A stretch of DNA of 64,000 nt from Candidatus Omnitrophota bacterium (GTDB lineage Bacteria > Omnitrophota > Gorgyraeia > 2-02-FULL-51-18): assembly GCA_022072175.1 (NCBI GenBank), contig JAJVIE010000001.1, positions 186,728-250,727 of the forward strand. Reading direction: 5' to 3'. The notes under the pieces were generated by a model. It saw only the letters and a list, made by a program, of their open reading frames with translations. It ran no database searches and was not told where the DNA came from. This document shows, one piece after another, positions 48,727 to 57,446 of this stretch (its first letter is position 1; the number at the start of each line of letters is the position of its first letter). The translations under genes were made by a program, and so were the position numbers.

Positions 48727-49773
48727 TCAGGAGATCCCGGCGACCGCCTCCGCCAGCTCCGCGACCGCCTTTTCGGTGGTCGCGAAGTCGATGCAGGCGT
48801 CGGTGATGCTCTGCCCGTAGGTGAGAGGCTTGCCCTGGACGAAATCCTGCCGACCGGCCACCAGGTGGCTTTCGATCATGACCCCGAGGATGTTCTTGGA
48901 CCCCTCGCGGATCTGATCGGCCACGGAGCGGACGACCAGGGGCTGGTTGTTGTGGTTCTTGTTGCTGTTGGCGTGACTGCAGTCGACGAGCACGCGCGGG
49001 TTGAGCTTGGCGGCCGACAGCTTCTCGGAGGCGGCGTTGACGCTCACGGGGTCGAAGTTGGGTCCGCTCGAGCCGCCGCGCAGGACGATATGGCCGTGCG
49101 GATTGCCCGTCGTGCGGATGACCGAGACGCGGCCCTGCTCGTCCATACCCGTGAAGCTGTGCGGGTGGCTGGCGGCCTCGATGGCGTTGATCGCCGCGCC
49201 GAGACTGCCGTCCGTCCCGTTCTTGAAACCCACCGGCATGGACAGGCCCGAGGCCATCTCACGGTGGGTCTGGCTCTCGGTCGTGCGCGCGCCGATCGCC
49301 GCCCAGGCGATGAGGTCGAAGATGTACTGGGGAGTCACCGGGTCGAGAGCTTCGTTGGCCGCCGGGATGCCGCGATGGGCGATATCGAGCAGGAGCTTGC
49401 GCGCCAGAGGCAGGCCGTGCTGGACATCGCAGGAGCCGTCCAGATGCGGGTCGTTGATGAGCCCCTTCCAGCCGACGGTCGTGCGCGGCTTCTCGAAATA
49501 GACCCGCATGACGATGTTCAGGTCCTTCTGGTACTTCTTGCGCAGGGGAGCCAGTCGATCGGCGTATTCGAGAGCGGCCTTGGTGTCATGGATCGAGCAG
49601 GGGCCGACGATGACAAGCAGTCTCCGGTCCTTGCCCGTCAGGAGATCGACGATCTCCTGACGCCAGGCGGCGATGGATCTGGAGAGCTCTTCCGACAGAG
49701 GGAGCTCCGACTTGACGGCCAGGGGGGCCGGTAGGGGCTCGATCGAGCTGACGCGCAGGTTATAGGTTTTCAT
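48727..49773 (-). CDS. aroG: 3-deoxy-7-phosphoheptulonate (DAHP) synthase, class I
   Basis: 348 residues. First step of the shikimate pathway: PEP + erythrose 4-phosphate to DAHP. Motifs LLVIVGPCSIHD, VMRVYFEKPRTTVGWKGLIN, the catalytic GGSSGPNFDPVSVN and VDCSHANSNKNHNNQP are intact. Its length and N-terminus match the AroF/G/H branch, whose N-terminal helices bind aromatic amino acids for feedback. No leader peptide or attenuator is apparent. It stands alone after the small-peptide promoter. Confidence 0.95.
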   Translation of the reverse strand: MKTYNLRVSSIEPLPAPLAVKSELPLSEELSRSIAAWRQEIVDLLTGKDRRLLVIVGPCSIHDTKAALEYADRLAPLRKKYQKDLNIVMRVYFEKPRTTVGWKGLINDPHLDGSCDVQHGLPLARKLLLDIAHRGIPAANEALDPVTPQYIFDLIAWAAIGARTTESQTHREMASGLSMPVGFKNGTDGSLGAAINAIEAASHPHSFTGMDEQGRVSVIRTTGNPHGHIVLRGGSSGPNFDPVSVNAASEKLSAAKLNPRVLVDCSHANSNKNHNNQPLVVRSVADQIREGSKNILGVMIESHLVAGRQDFVQGKPLTYGQSITDACIDFATTEKAVAELAEAVAGIS

Positions 49774-49965
49774 ATCCGTCTATTGTGGGGCTAAACAGAT
49801 CGAAGTCAAGGCCGGCGAGATCGACCGTGGTGGGCTCCGACCCTTCCCCGCCGGACGGCGTCCGGTATATGGTATGTGGTCAAATTTAAGTATTTTTATG
49901 CTGCTCTAAGCGTGGGCTCAAAAGATAAGGCATACTTGAGCCGATATAGCCGAGGAGGGCTCTTC

Positions 49966-50505
49966 ATGAGGACTTTATTTGCTTTGATCGTAAGCTCGCT
50001 CGCGTGCGCGTCGGTCTATGCGGCCGAACCGGTCGATACCCAGATGCCTGAGGGCGGCTCCACATCCGAGATCACCGCCAAGCAAGCTGCGGCCGAGGCG
50101 GTCGTAGATGCGCAGCAGGCGTTGACGGACCTCTTGCGCAAGACCCCGGAGGACAAGCCCAAGGCCAACGAACCTATAGTGATAACCAACAGATCCACCC
50201 ATATCCAGGACGGACGGCCGGTGACGGTCACGGTGACCGAAGTCCTGGGTGATGACGGCGTAGGCAGGCCTGTACGCATGGTCACAACCACGACAGACGC
50301 CATGGGTGCTCCAGTGATAAAGGATACGGTCTGGGACCCGAACGGCGGATTGACTCAGACCGTGGTGACGGACACCACGATCACGATCGGGATCTACGAC
50401 AAGAACAACAACCTGGTGATCCTCCCCGGCGGCGTGCCCAACCCACGCGTCATCCCTACACGTGAGATCCCCAAGCCCAAGCCCGCTCCGGGTCCTTCGA
50501 GCTGA
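49966..50505 (+). CDS. Exported protein of unknown function with Thr/Val-rich repeats
   Basis: 179 residues. Signal peptide MRTLFALIVSSLACASVYA, then a helical start and a beta-rich Thr/Val section with periodic strands (VTVTVTEVLGDDG, RMVTTTTDAMGAPVIKDT, VVTDTTITIGIYDKNNN). A Pro/Lys tail follows (IPKPKPAPGPSS). GGAGGG lies upstream of the ATG. It may be a surface or matrix protein; I know no family. Its AT-rich promoter region carries a short repeat also found near 48271. Confidence 0.65.
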   Translation: MRTLFALIVSSLACASVYAAEPVDTQMPEGGSTSEITAKQAAAEAVVDAQQALTDLLRKTPEDKPKANEPIVITNRSTHIQDGRPVTVTVTEVLGDDGVGRPVRMVTTTTDAMGAPVIKDTVWDPNGGLTQTVVTDTTITIGIYDKNNNLVILPGGVPNPRVIPTREIPKPKPAPGPSS

Positions 50506-50508
50506 TCG

Positions 50509-51159
50509 CTAACTTCTCCGCTTAAGGATGTAGACGTTCTGCCTAAGGCTCTCTACGGCGGCGAGTCTGGCGCCCTCGTTGTCCGGTCTTTTGCTTTCCA
50601 TCAGCCGGATGTCGAACCGATCTTCATACAGCCCATGTATTTCATCGTCATCGACAGCGAAGGGCGGTCCTTGCATTTTGGAGGCGTCGTATTGATAGAC
50701 GATCAGGAGATATCCGCCCCCTACTTTGACGGCGCGCTTGATCACCTCGGCGTATGCTCGCCTCATCGGCGGAGGTAGAGCGACCAGAGCGCCCCTGTCG
50801 TAGATCAGATCATATGCATCGTTTTCATTTAATTTAAAGAAATCCCCACAGCTGACCACGATATCGTCATGAGCGTAGTGGGTATAAGTCTCATCTTGCG
50901 TGATCTGTGGACGCGGGTATCCGTTCTCTTCAAAAAATGCACGCACGGCCTCATCATAGAGCTCCACCCCGCGCACGCGGAGTCCGAGTCCGTGGAGCCA
51001 GATCAGATCCTTGGTCTTCCCGCACAAGGGGACAAGCACTTTCTGCCCTTTTATAAGGGCCATTGTCGGCAGATACTCCACGAGCTTGCTGTGGTATTGG
51101 TCCTGGTGGAAATTCGTCCTACCCTCTTTCCAGGCCTTGATCCAGAACTGCGGGTCCAT
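50509..51159 (-). CDS. tpm: Thiopurine S-methyltransferase family protein
   Basis: 216 residues. Family blocks are FWIKAWKEGRTNFHQDQYH, VLVPLCGKTKDLIWLHGLG (SAM-binding) and VVSCGDFFKLNENDAYDLIYDRGALVALPP. Bacterial TPMTs methylate thiols, selenium or tellurium compounds; the natural substrate is open. Base composition is visibly lower in G+C than the neighbours (AT-rich codons in the middle, for example around 50825), which suggests recent acquisition. It lies beside the repeat-rich non-coding region and intron-bearing tRNA. Confidence 0.9.
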   Translation of the reverse strand: MDPQFWIKAWKEGRTNFHQDQYHSKLVEYLPTMALIKGQKVLVPLCGKTKDLIWLHGLGLRVRGVELYDEAVRAFFEENGYPRPQITQDETYTHYAHDDIVVSCGDFFKLNENDAYDLIYDRGALVALPPPMRRAYAEVIKRAVKVGGGYLLIVYQYDASKMQGPPFAVDDDEIHGLYEDRFDIRLMESKRPDNEGARLAAVESLRQNVYILKRRS

Positions 51160-51553
51160 CGCACCGATCCTTTTTGATGGTCTTCTACCGGACCACGTCC
51201 GGATGAGCTGTTTAGGGACACGTTAGCTCTCATCGGGGGTGGGGTCAAGAGGCGCGGCTAACTATATACTGGGGACTTGGGACGGTAGTGCTGATCCACG
51301 GACCCGCCCCAGAGCCCTCCCGGTCAGGGCGGGTCTCATAATTTGGAAATAGGGTGAAACAGGGCCGCGCTTACTGTGATCGGGAGTGGAGTTGGGGGGG
51401 TGGGGCTAACTATGTACTAACTACCGGACCAAGTCCGCAGGTACATAGTTAGGCAGATCGTCGATCCAATGTGTTAGTCCTTAGCATTAAACATACCCGC
51501 AAGCCAATACGGCTACGGTAACTCTCGACTTAAGGGGTGTCAACGTTAGGGTT
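51160..51553. other. Non-coding stretch with short inverted repeats
   Basis: No credible gene. It holds two copies of a CCGGAC-N3-GTCCGG-type palindrome (51188-51202, 51424-51437) and a perfect 12-bp inverted repeat CTAACTATGTAC/GTACATAGTTAG (51406-51417, 51441-51452) that encloses the second palindrome. A related CTAACTATATAC half lies near 51257. It is probably the remains of small mobile elements. Confidence 0.6.
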
Positions 51554-51681
51554 GGCCAGGACTCGCCGCCCTGCGCTCGCGTCCGTGGGACGCTCGCTCC
51601 GGGTCGGGCACTCGCGCGCCTGACGCGCCAGAGGGCGCTTTTCCTCCACTGGAGGCGGCGCGCTCACTTCGAGTCCTGGCC
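51554..51681 (-). repeat. tRNA-tail element downstream of tRNA-Asn
   Basis: A GC-rich 104-base core is bounded by perfect 12-base inverted repeats GGCCAGGACTCG (51554-51565) and CGAGTCCTGGCC (51670-51681). The boundary 12-mer is the T-arm 3' part of tRNA-Asn itself (51751-51762). The core (motifs GTGAGCGCGCC, AGCGCCCTCTGGCGCGTC, GAGTGCCCGACCCGGAGCG) recurs after tRNA-Ser at 60118-60400. It encodes nothing. Confidence 0.88.
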
Positions 51682-51695
51682 ACGCTCAGTCACTA

Positions 51696-51739
51696 ATGAC
51701 AAAGCCGTATGGCCCTTACAGGCCATACGGCTTTGTCAT
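51696..51739 (-). terminator. 19-bp perfect hairpin just 3' of tRNA-Asn
   Basis: ATGACAAAGCCGTATGGCC pairs with GGCCATACGGCTTTGTCAT around a six-base loop, starting three bases after the tRNA CCA end. There is no long T run, so it may be a weak terminator or a 3'-processing signal. Confidence 0.6.
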
Positions 51740-51782
51740 AATGGCTCCCCGGCCAGGACTCGAACCTGGGACATGCTCGTTA

Positions 51783-52340
51783 CACTGATCCCACTGCTTT
51801 CACAATGGAGTGGACTATATCATGATCCGCCACGGAGAACCGACGGACCCAAGGCGCTTCCCCGCCCGGACCTGCGGCGAGTACTCCCTCTCGGGATAGT
51901 CTCTGAACCTTCCCGCGACCGACGGACCGTCGACGGGCTTGGCTGCGGATTACCATGGCCTTGCGGCTTTAGGCTTCCCGCAGTTCACCTTGTTCTTCGA
52001 CCGGACTTGCGTCCGGAAGCTGCGTTACGCCCGCTTCGATCTCGCGATGACAGTTGGCGCAGACGAGCGCGCATTTGTCCGCCTCTTTCTTCACCGCTTC
52101 CCACGATCGGGTATACCCTCTCGCGGCGATACCGAAGTCTTTGGTTCTCGGATCGCGGTGGTGAAGATCGAGCGCCCACACGCACTTGTCGTACCCGCAG
52201 ATCTCGCACCGGCCGCCCTTGTACGACACCGCAAACTCTTTGAGCTTGCGTCTTCGTTTGGCGACCGCCTTCTTGAGGTAATCGGCGCGGTCTCTGTAGG
52301 TCCGCTTCTCTGCCATAGCTCTCCGAAACAGGCAGCTCTC
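51783..52340 (-). ncRNA. Group I self-splicing intron (558 nt) in tRNA-Asn
   Basis: Core elements on the minus strand, in order: internal guide GCAGC (52023-52019), which pairs with exon GCTGT with a U.G at the splice site (P1); P2 CCGGAC-GCAA-GTCCGG (52016-52001, GNRA loop); P4 CTGCGGGAA with CCGCAGCCAAG (near 51983 and 51948); P7 TTCAGAGACTA (51907-51897) with GATATAGTCC (51821-51812); last base omega-G at 51783. These are the diagnostic blocks of group I ribozymes, resembling the IC type found in tRNA genes. An HNH endonuclease is encoded between exon 1 and P2. Confidence 0.93.
51969..52316 (-). CDS. Intron-encoded HNH homing endonuclease
   Basis: 115 residues. After a basic helix (TYRDRADYLKKAVAKRRRK) comes an HNH fold with CEIC (C37, C40), LDLHHRDP (H52-H53), then CALVCANCHREIE (C86, N88, C89, H90), a zinc-finger HNH of the beta-beta-alpha-metal class. 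It lies inside the group I intron, with GGAG just before the ATG. Its last 20 residues are read from the ribozyme's P1 3' strand, P2 and P4, so protein and RNA share bases. It would cut intronless tRNA-Asn genes to spread the intron. Confidence 0.88.
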   Translation of the reverse strand: MAEKRTYRDRADYLKKAVAKRRRKLKEFAVSYKGGRCEICGYDKCVWALDLHHRDPRTKDFGIAARGYTRSWEAVKKEADKCALVCANCHREIEAGVTQLPDASPVEEQGELREA

Positions 52341-52396
52341 ACAGCGAGCCGCTCTACCAGCTGAGCTACCGGGGAAAGACTTGTTCGTGCCTTACT

Positions 52397-52431
52397 GCAA
52401 AACAAGCGCATGCCGCCCTGCTGGCATGCGC
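52397..52431 (-). terminator. Terminator of the membrane-protein gene upstream of tRNA-Asn
   Basis: GCGCATGCC pairs with GGCATGCGC, followed on the minus strand by TTGTTTTG. It ends the gene at 52464-53225 before the tRNA. Confidence 0.8.
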
Positions 52432-52463
52432 GGTACTGCGGACTTGCGAACGGTCCTCTCTTC

Positions 52464-53225
52464 TTAGGACGCGGAGCCCTGCGAGCGGCCCAGGTAGAAG
52501 GCCATGAAGGCCCCCGAGACCACCACGCCGAGGAAGGCGTTGACCGCGCTGCTGAGCGTCGCGAAGAGGATCTGCGAGATCGTGCCCTGCACGACCAGCG
52601 TGATCAGCGCGAAGAGCGCGCCGAGCGCCACGCCGAGCACGAATCCTGCCGCGGTCAGGATCAGCGCCAGACCCAGGATCGGCAGGATGTTGCGCTTCAC
52701 GAAATCCATGCTCTGCTTGATCGCGGGGATGGCCTTCTCTTCCTTGCAGACGACGATGTACGGCGCAAGGAACATCATGATGATGAAGTACAGTCCCGCC
52801 AGGAAAGCCACCACCGCGATGGGGATCGCCACCACCGGCAGGCTCTGACCGAGGAAACCCATGACCAGCGCCGCGATCAGGACGAAGATACCCGCGGTGA
52901 CCGCCACGACGGCGCCCACGGCCAGGAATCTCAGGTAGAAGTGCCCGCCCGCTGATGCGAAGGAACCCAGTGACGCTTGGCCCGCTTTCACACGGTCGCG
53001 GACATAGCCCATGGAGCCGGCCTGCATGTACACGCTGACGAGGATGAAGATCAACGCCAGCGCGATGAGCATCACCGACTGCGCCACGTCCGGATTCTGG
53101 AAGCGCTGGGACAGGAGAAGGTTCATGACGTTCCAACCGGCGCCAAATACGAAGAGCACCAGTACCAGATCCAAGCTCTGCGCCGCGACGCTAAAACCTT
53201 TCTTGATCGACTCTACGACGGTCAT
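52464..53225 (-). CDS. Six-helix membrane protein of unknown function
   Basis: 253 residues with about six long hydrophobic helices (for example VMLIALALIFILVSVYM, FLAVGAVVAVTAGIFVLIA). Amphipathic connectors include KEEKAIPAIKQSMDFVKRN. It resembles the DUF4013 / glycerophosphodiesterase-membrane-domain-like group only in general layout. AAAGGAG and AAGGAC precede the ATG. It stands alone with its own terminator; no function can be named. Confidence 0.75.
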   Translation of the reverse strand: MTVVESIKKGFSVAAQSLDLVLVLFVFGAGWNVMNLLLSQRFQNPDVAQSVMLIALALIFILVSVYMQAGSMGYVRDRVKAGQASLGSFASAGGHFYLRFLAVGAVVAVTAGIFVLIAALVMGFLGQSLPVVAIPIAVVAFLAGLYFIIMMFLAPYIVVCKEEKAIPAIKQSMDFVKRNILPILGLALILTAAGFVLGVALGALFALITLVVQGTISQILFATLSSAVNAFLGVVVSGAFMAFYLGRSQGSAS

Positions 53226-53301
53226 AAAGTCCTTTCTCCTTTGGAGTTAAGCCAAAACACGCAGGATTAGAGTAACAAACCCCCGGAGACAGCGTCAAGG
53301 C

Positions 53302-53898
53302 CTAAATCTCCTGACGGTAGCGCATCGCCCGGGCGAGGGTGGCCTTGTCGACGAACTCCAGCGCACTGCCCACCGGCACGCCGTGCGCGATGCGGGTGAC
53401 ACGGAGCTTGAGCGGCTTGAGCTGGCGGGCCAGGTACGTCGCCGTGGCGTCGCCCTCGGTGTCGGAGGTCGTGCCGAGCACCACTTCCCGCACCTCCCCT
53501 TGCTTGAGACGCTCCAGGAGCTCCTTGATCTTGAGGTCCTTGGGACCGATGCCCTCGAGCGGCGACAGCGCGCCCAGGAGCACATGGTACACACCCTTAT
53601 AGTCGCCGGCCTTCTCGAGCGCGATGACGTCCTTGGGGTCCTGCACCACGCACAAGAGCGTATGGTCGCGCGTGGGGTCGGAGCAGATGTGGCACACCGG
53701 CTCCTGGCTGAGATTGAAACACACCTGACAGGCGTGGATACTGCCGTTGACCTTGACGAGGAGAGCGGCGAGTTCCTCGACGGTCTCCGCCCGCGAGTTG
53801 AGGACGTAGAACGCGAAGCGCTCCGCCGTCCGGGACCCGACGCCGGGCAGCTGCGCCAGCGCTTCGATCAGCTTGACCATGGACTCGGGGTAGGGCAA
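53302..53898 (-). CDS. recR: Recombination mediator RecR
   Basis: 198 residues. Helix-hairpin-helix (LIEALAQLPGVGSRTAERFAFY), four-cysteine zinc finger (ACQVCFNLSQEPVCHIC) and Toprim domain (LLCVVQDPKDVIALEKAG) are in family order. It works with RecF/RecO to load RecA at gaps. The start is a TTG; the later ATG (53880) would remove conserved residues. It lies six bases after dnaX, and the dnaX-recR pair is a common bacterial arrangement, although the usual ybaB gene between them is absent. Confidence 0.96.
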   Translation of the reverse strand: MPYPESMVKLIEALAQLPGVGSRTAERFAFYVLNSRAETVEELAALLVKVNGSIHACQVCFNLSQEPVCHICSDPTRDHTLLCVVQDPKDVIALEKAGDYKGVYHVLLGALSPLEGIGPKDLKIKELLERLKQGEVREVVLGTTSDTEGDATATYLARQLKPLKLRVTRIAHGVPVGSALEFVDKATLARAMRYRQEI

Positions 53899-53904
53899 GC
53901 GGGC

Positions 53905-55626
<1,722 letters not shown>

Positions 55627-55633
55627 GCCCGAC

Positions 55634-55639
55634 ATTATA
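55634..55639 (-). promoter_or_regulatory. -10 box, leaderless promoter of dnaX
   Basis: A perfect TATAAT (minus strand) ends seven bases before the ATG at 55626. Confidence 0.65.
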
Positions 55640-55702
55640 GTCGGAGGCGGGGCCGGGCGCCACATCCCCATGCGGCGCGTTGCGCTCCCCCGTCCGGACC
55701 CC

Positions 55703-55708
55703 TATAAT
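55703..55708 (+). promoter_or_regulatory. -10 box, leaderless promoter of the dolichol-phosphate-mannose-synthase-like gene
   Basis: A perfect TATAAT ends six bases before the ATG at 55715. Confidence 0.65.
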
Positions 55709-55714
55709 GTCCCC

Positions 55715-56446
55715 ATGTCCGCCCCCGAGACCTCCGGCGTCATCCTGGTCCCCACCTACTGCGAGTCCCGCAACGTCCCGCGTCTGGTGGCGCGTCTCGA
55801 GTCGCTCCGCTCAGGCCTGGACCTGGTGATCATCGACGACTCCTCGCCCGACGGCACCGGTCAGGTGGCTGAGGACCTGCGCGCCGGACGGCCGTGGCTC
55901 CACGTCCTGCACCGCCCGCGCAAAGAGGGTATCGGCCGGGCCTATGCGGACGGTTTCGACTGGGCCCTCGAGCGCGGCTACGCCACCGTGATGATGATGG
56001 ACGGGGACCTCTCGCACGACCCGGCGGCGGTGCCGGAGCTCCTGGCCGCATCGCGCGCGCACGAAGCGGTTTTCGGCAGCCGCTACCTCAACGGCGTACG
56101 CGTGTGCAACTGGTCCTTCGGACGACTGCTCCTCAGCAAGTTCTCCAACGATTACATCCGCTGGATGCTGGGCGTGCCGAGCACCGACACCACCACGGCG
56201 TTCAAGTGCTACCGCTCGGAGGTCCTGCGCCGTCTCGGTTACCGCCGCTTCCGCGGACGTCAGAACGCCTTCCTGATCGAGCTGGTGTACCGCACCTACC
56301 GTCTGGGCGTGGACGCCGTCGAGGTGCCGTTCATGTTCATCGAGCGCGAAGAGGGAGCCTCCAAGATGCGTCTGTCCATCGCGCTCGAGTCGCTGTGGAC
56401 GGTCCTGCGCCTGTTCCCGACCCGCTTCTTCCCCGTCCGCCGCTAG
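55715..56446 (+). CDS. Polyprenol-phosphate mannose synthase-like glycosyltransferase (GT2)
   Basis: 243 residues. VILVPTYCESRNVPRLVARL starts a GT-A fold; nucleotide-sugar and metal site DDSSPDGTGQV and MMDGDLSHDP (D-x-D-like), acceptor region SRYLNGVRVCNWS, and the end SKMRLSIALESLWTVLRL are typical for polyprenyl-phosphate hexose synthases without a C-terminal membrane domain. It would charge the lipid donor used by GT-C enzymes such as those at 37-38.7 kb and 61-63 kb. Leaderless start. Followed by an SGNH-type gene after seven bases. Confidence 0.9.
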   Translation: MSAPETSGVILVPTYCESRNVPRLVARLESLRSGLDLVIIDDSSPDGTGQVAEDLRAGRPWLHVLHRPRKEGIGRAYADGFDWALERGYATVMMMDGDLSHDPAAVPELLAASRAHEAVFGSRYLNGVRVCNWSFGRLLLSKFSNDYIRWMLGVPSTDTTTAFKCYRSEVLRRLGYRRFRGRQNAFLIELVYRTYRLGVDAVEVPFMFIEREEGASKMRLSIALESLWTVLRLFPTRFFPVRR

Positions 56447-56453
56447 CGGCCCG

Positions 56454-57446
56454 ATGCGCTCCCGGCCCCTGCGCGTGGCGGTATGGCTCGTCACGACGCT
56501 TCTTGTGGTGTGCGCGCTCCTGGGCATCGCGGAGTCGGCCCTGCGGATCCTGGTACCGTACCGCCAGATGCCTCCGCCCGAACCCTATCGCCTGCGGTGG
56601 ATCAAGGACAAGCATCTGGGTCACCGCGCCCAGCCCGGATTTCGGGCGCGGTACGTCGACCGCTCGCGCTGCTGCGGGGAACGCAAGGTCGGCATCTCCA
56701 CCGATGAACGGGGACACCGGATCACGGTCGGCGGCGGAGGCGAAGGCCGCTTCGCGGTGTTCTTCGGCTGTTCGTTCACGTTCGGCTGGCGGCTCGATGA
56801 TCGGGAGACCATCCCCTCGGTGTTCGCTTCGCTCCGTCCGGAGTACCGCGCGTACAATCTGGCTTTCAGCGACTACGGCACCAGCCAGCTGTTGGCCCTG
56901 CTCGAGCACAAACCCCTGCGCGGATGGATCCGCGAGGACCGCGGGGTATTCGTCTACGTCTACGCCGACCCGCACCCGCCGCGCAACTCCGGTGCGATCG
57001 GAGCGTTCACCCAGCGGCGCATGGACAGTCCCTGCTACATGATCGAGGACGGACAGTTGGTGTCCAAGGGGAGTTTCCGGCAGGCGCGGCCGGTGTGGAG
57101 CTGGCTGGCCCGGCGGCTGTGCGACTCGAGGCTGTGGATGCGCTTCAACGCCCGCCTGCCGGACAGCCATGAGCGCGAACTGCGCCTGACCGGTGAGCTC
57201 ATCGTAGCGTCCAAGCGGCGCTTCGAGGCGCTGTTCCCGGGCAGCCGGTTCGTGGTGGCTTTTTACCCGGGCTCGCCGGACGCGGCGATCATCCGTCAGT
57301 GGGTGTCACAGCGGGGCGTGGAGACGGTGGATCTGTCGAGGCTTTTCAAGGTCCAGGACCCGCGTGCTTTCCTGGACGACGATGACCGGCACCCCTCACC
57401 TGAGGCCGCGCGTCGTTTCGCGCGCGCTCTGGCCGAGAAGCTCTAG
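56454..57446 (+). CDS. Membrane-anchored SGNH-hydrolase-like protein
   Basis: 330 residues. An N-terminal helix (VAVWLVTTLLVVCALLGIA) anchors a periplasmic domain. The nucleophile region AVFFGCSFTFGWRLDD (G-C-S-F-T-F-G) and the terminal DDDRHPSPEAARRFA (D-x-x-H dyad) match SGNH/GDSL folds of the acyl/acetyl-transfer type seen in polysaccharide modification. It follows the polyprenol-phosphate mannose synthase gene by seven bases, so it may act on the same glycan. Its 3' end overlaps the convergent phosphorylase by four bases. Confidence 0.82.
   Translation: MRSRPLRVAVWLVTTLLVVCALLGIAESALRILVPYRQMPPPEPYRLRWIKDKHLGHRAQPGFRARYVDRSRCCGERKVGISTDERGHRITVGGGGEGRFAVFFGCSFTFGWRLDDRETIPSVFASLRPEYRAYNLAFSDYGTSQLLALLEHKPLRGWIREDRGVFVYVYADPHPPRNSGAIGAFTQRRMDSPCYMIEDGQLVSKGSFRQARPVWSWLARRLCDSRLWMRFNARLPDSHERELRLTGELIVASKRRFEALFPGSRFVVAFYPGSPDAAIIRQWVSQRGVETVDLSRLFKVQDPRAFLDDDDRHPSPEAARRFARALAEKL

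Larger units (their letters stand above)
51742..52375 (-). tRNA. tRNA-Asn(GUU) interrupted by a group I intron in the anticodon
   Basis: Exon 1 is 52375-52341 (35 nt: acceptor TCCCCGG, D-arm, GCTCG stem, CTGT of the loop). Exon 2 is 51782-51742 (41 nt: TAA, CGAGC stem, ATGTC, T-arm, CCGGGGA, G73, CCA). Joined they give a perfect 76-nt cloverleaf with loop CTGTTAA, anticodon GTT. The T1-A72 pair, G73 and variable loop match bacterial tRNA-Asn. The split lies between anticodon positions 35 and 36. Shifting the splice points by two would give a Thr(UGU) loop, but the tRNA-Asn identity features and the intron ending in G favour Asn. CCA is encoded. Confidence 0.92.

Noticed and set aside
51742-52375. 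Reading the split tRNA as tRNA-Thr(UGU)
   Set aside because: Moving both splice points two bases upstream gives a CTTGTAA loop, which is also a valid anticodon loop. The U1-A72 pair, G73 and AUGUC variable loop match tRNA-Asn, and the P1 guide GCAGC pairs with exon GCTGT, so Asn is preferred.
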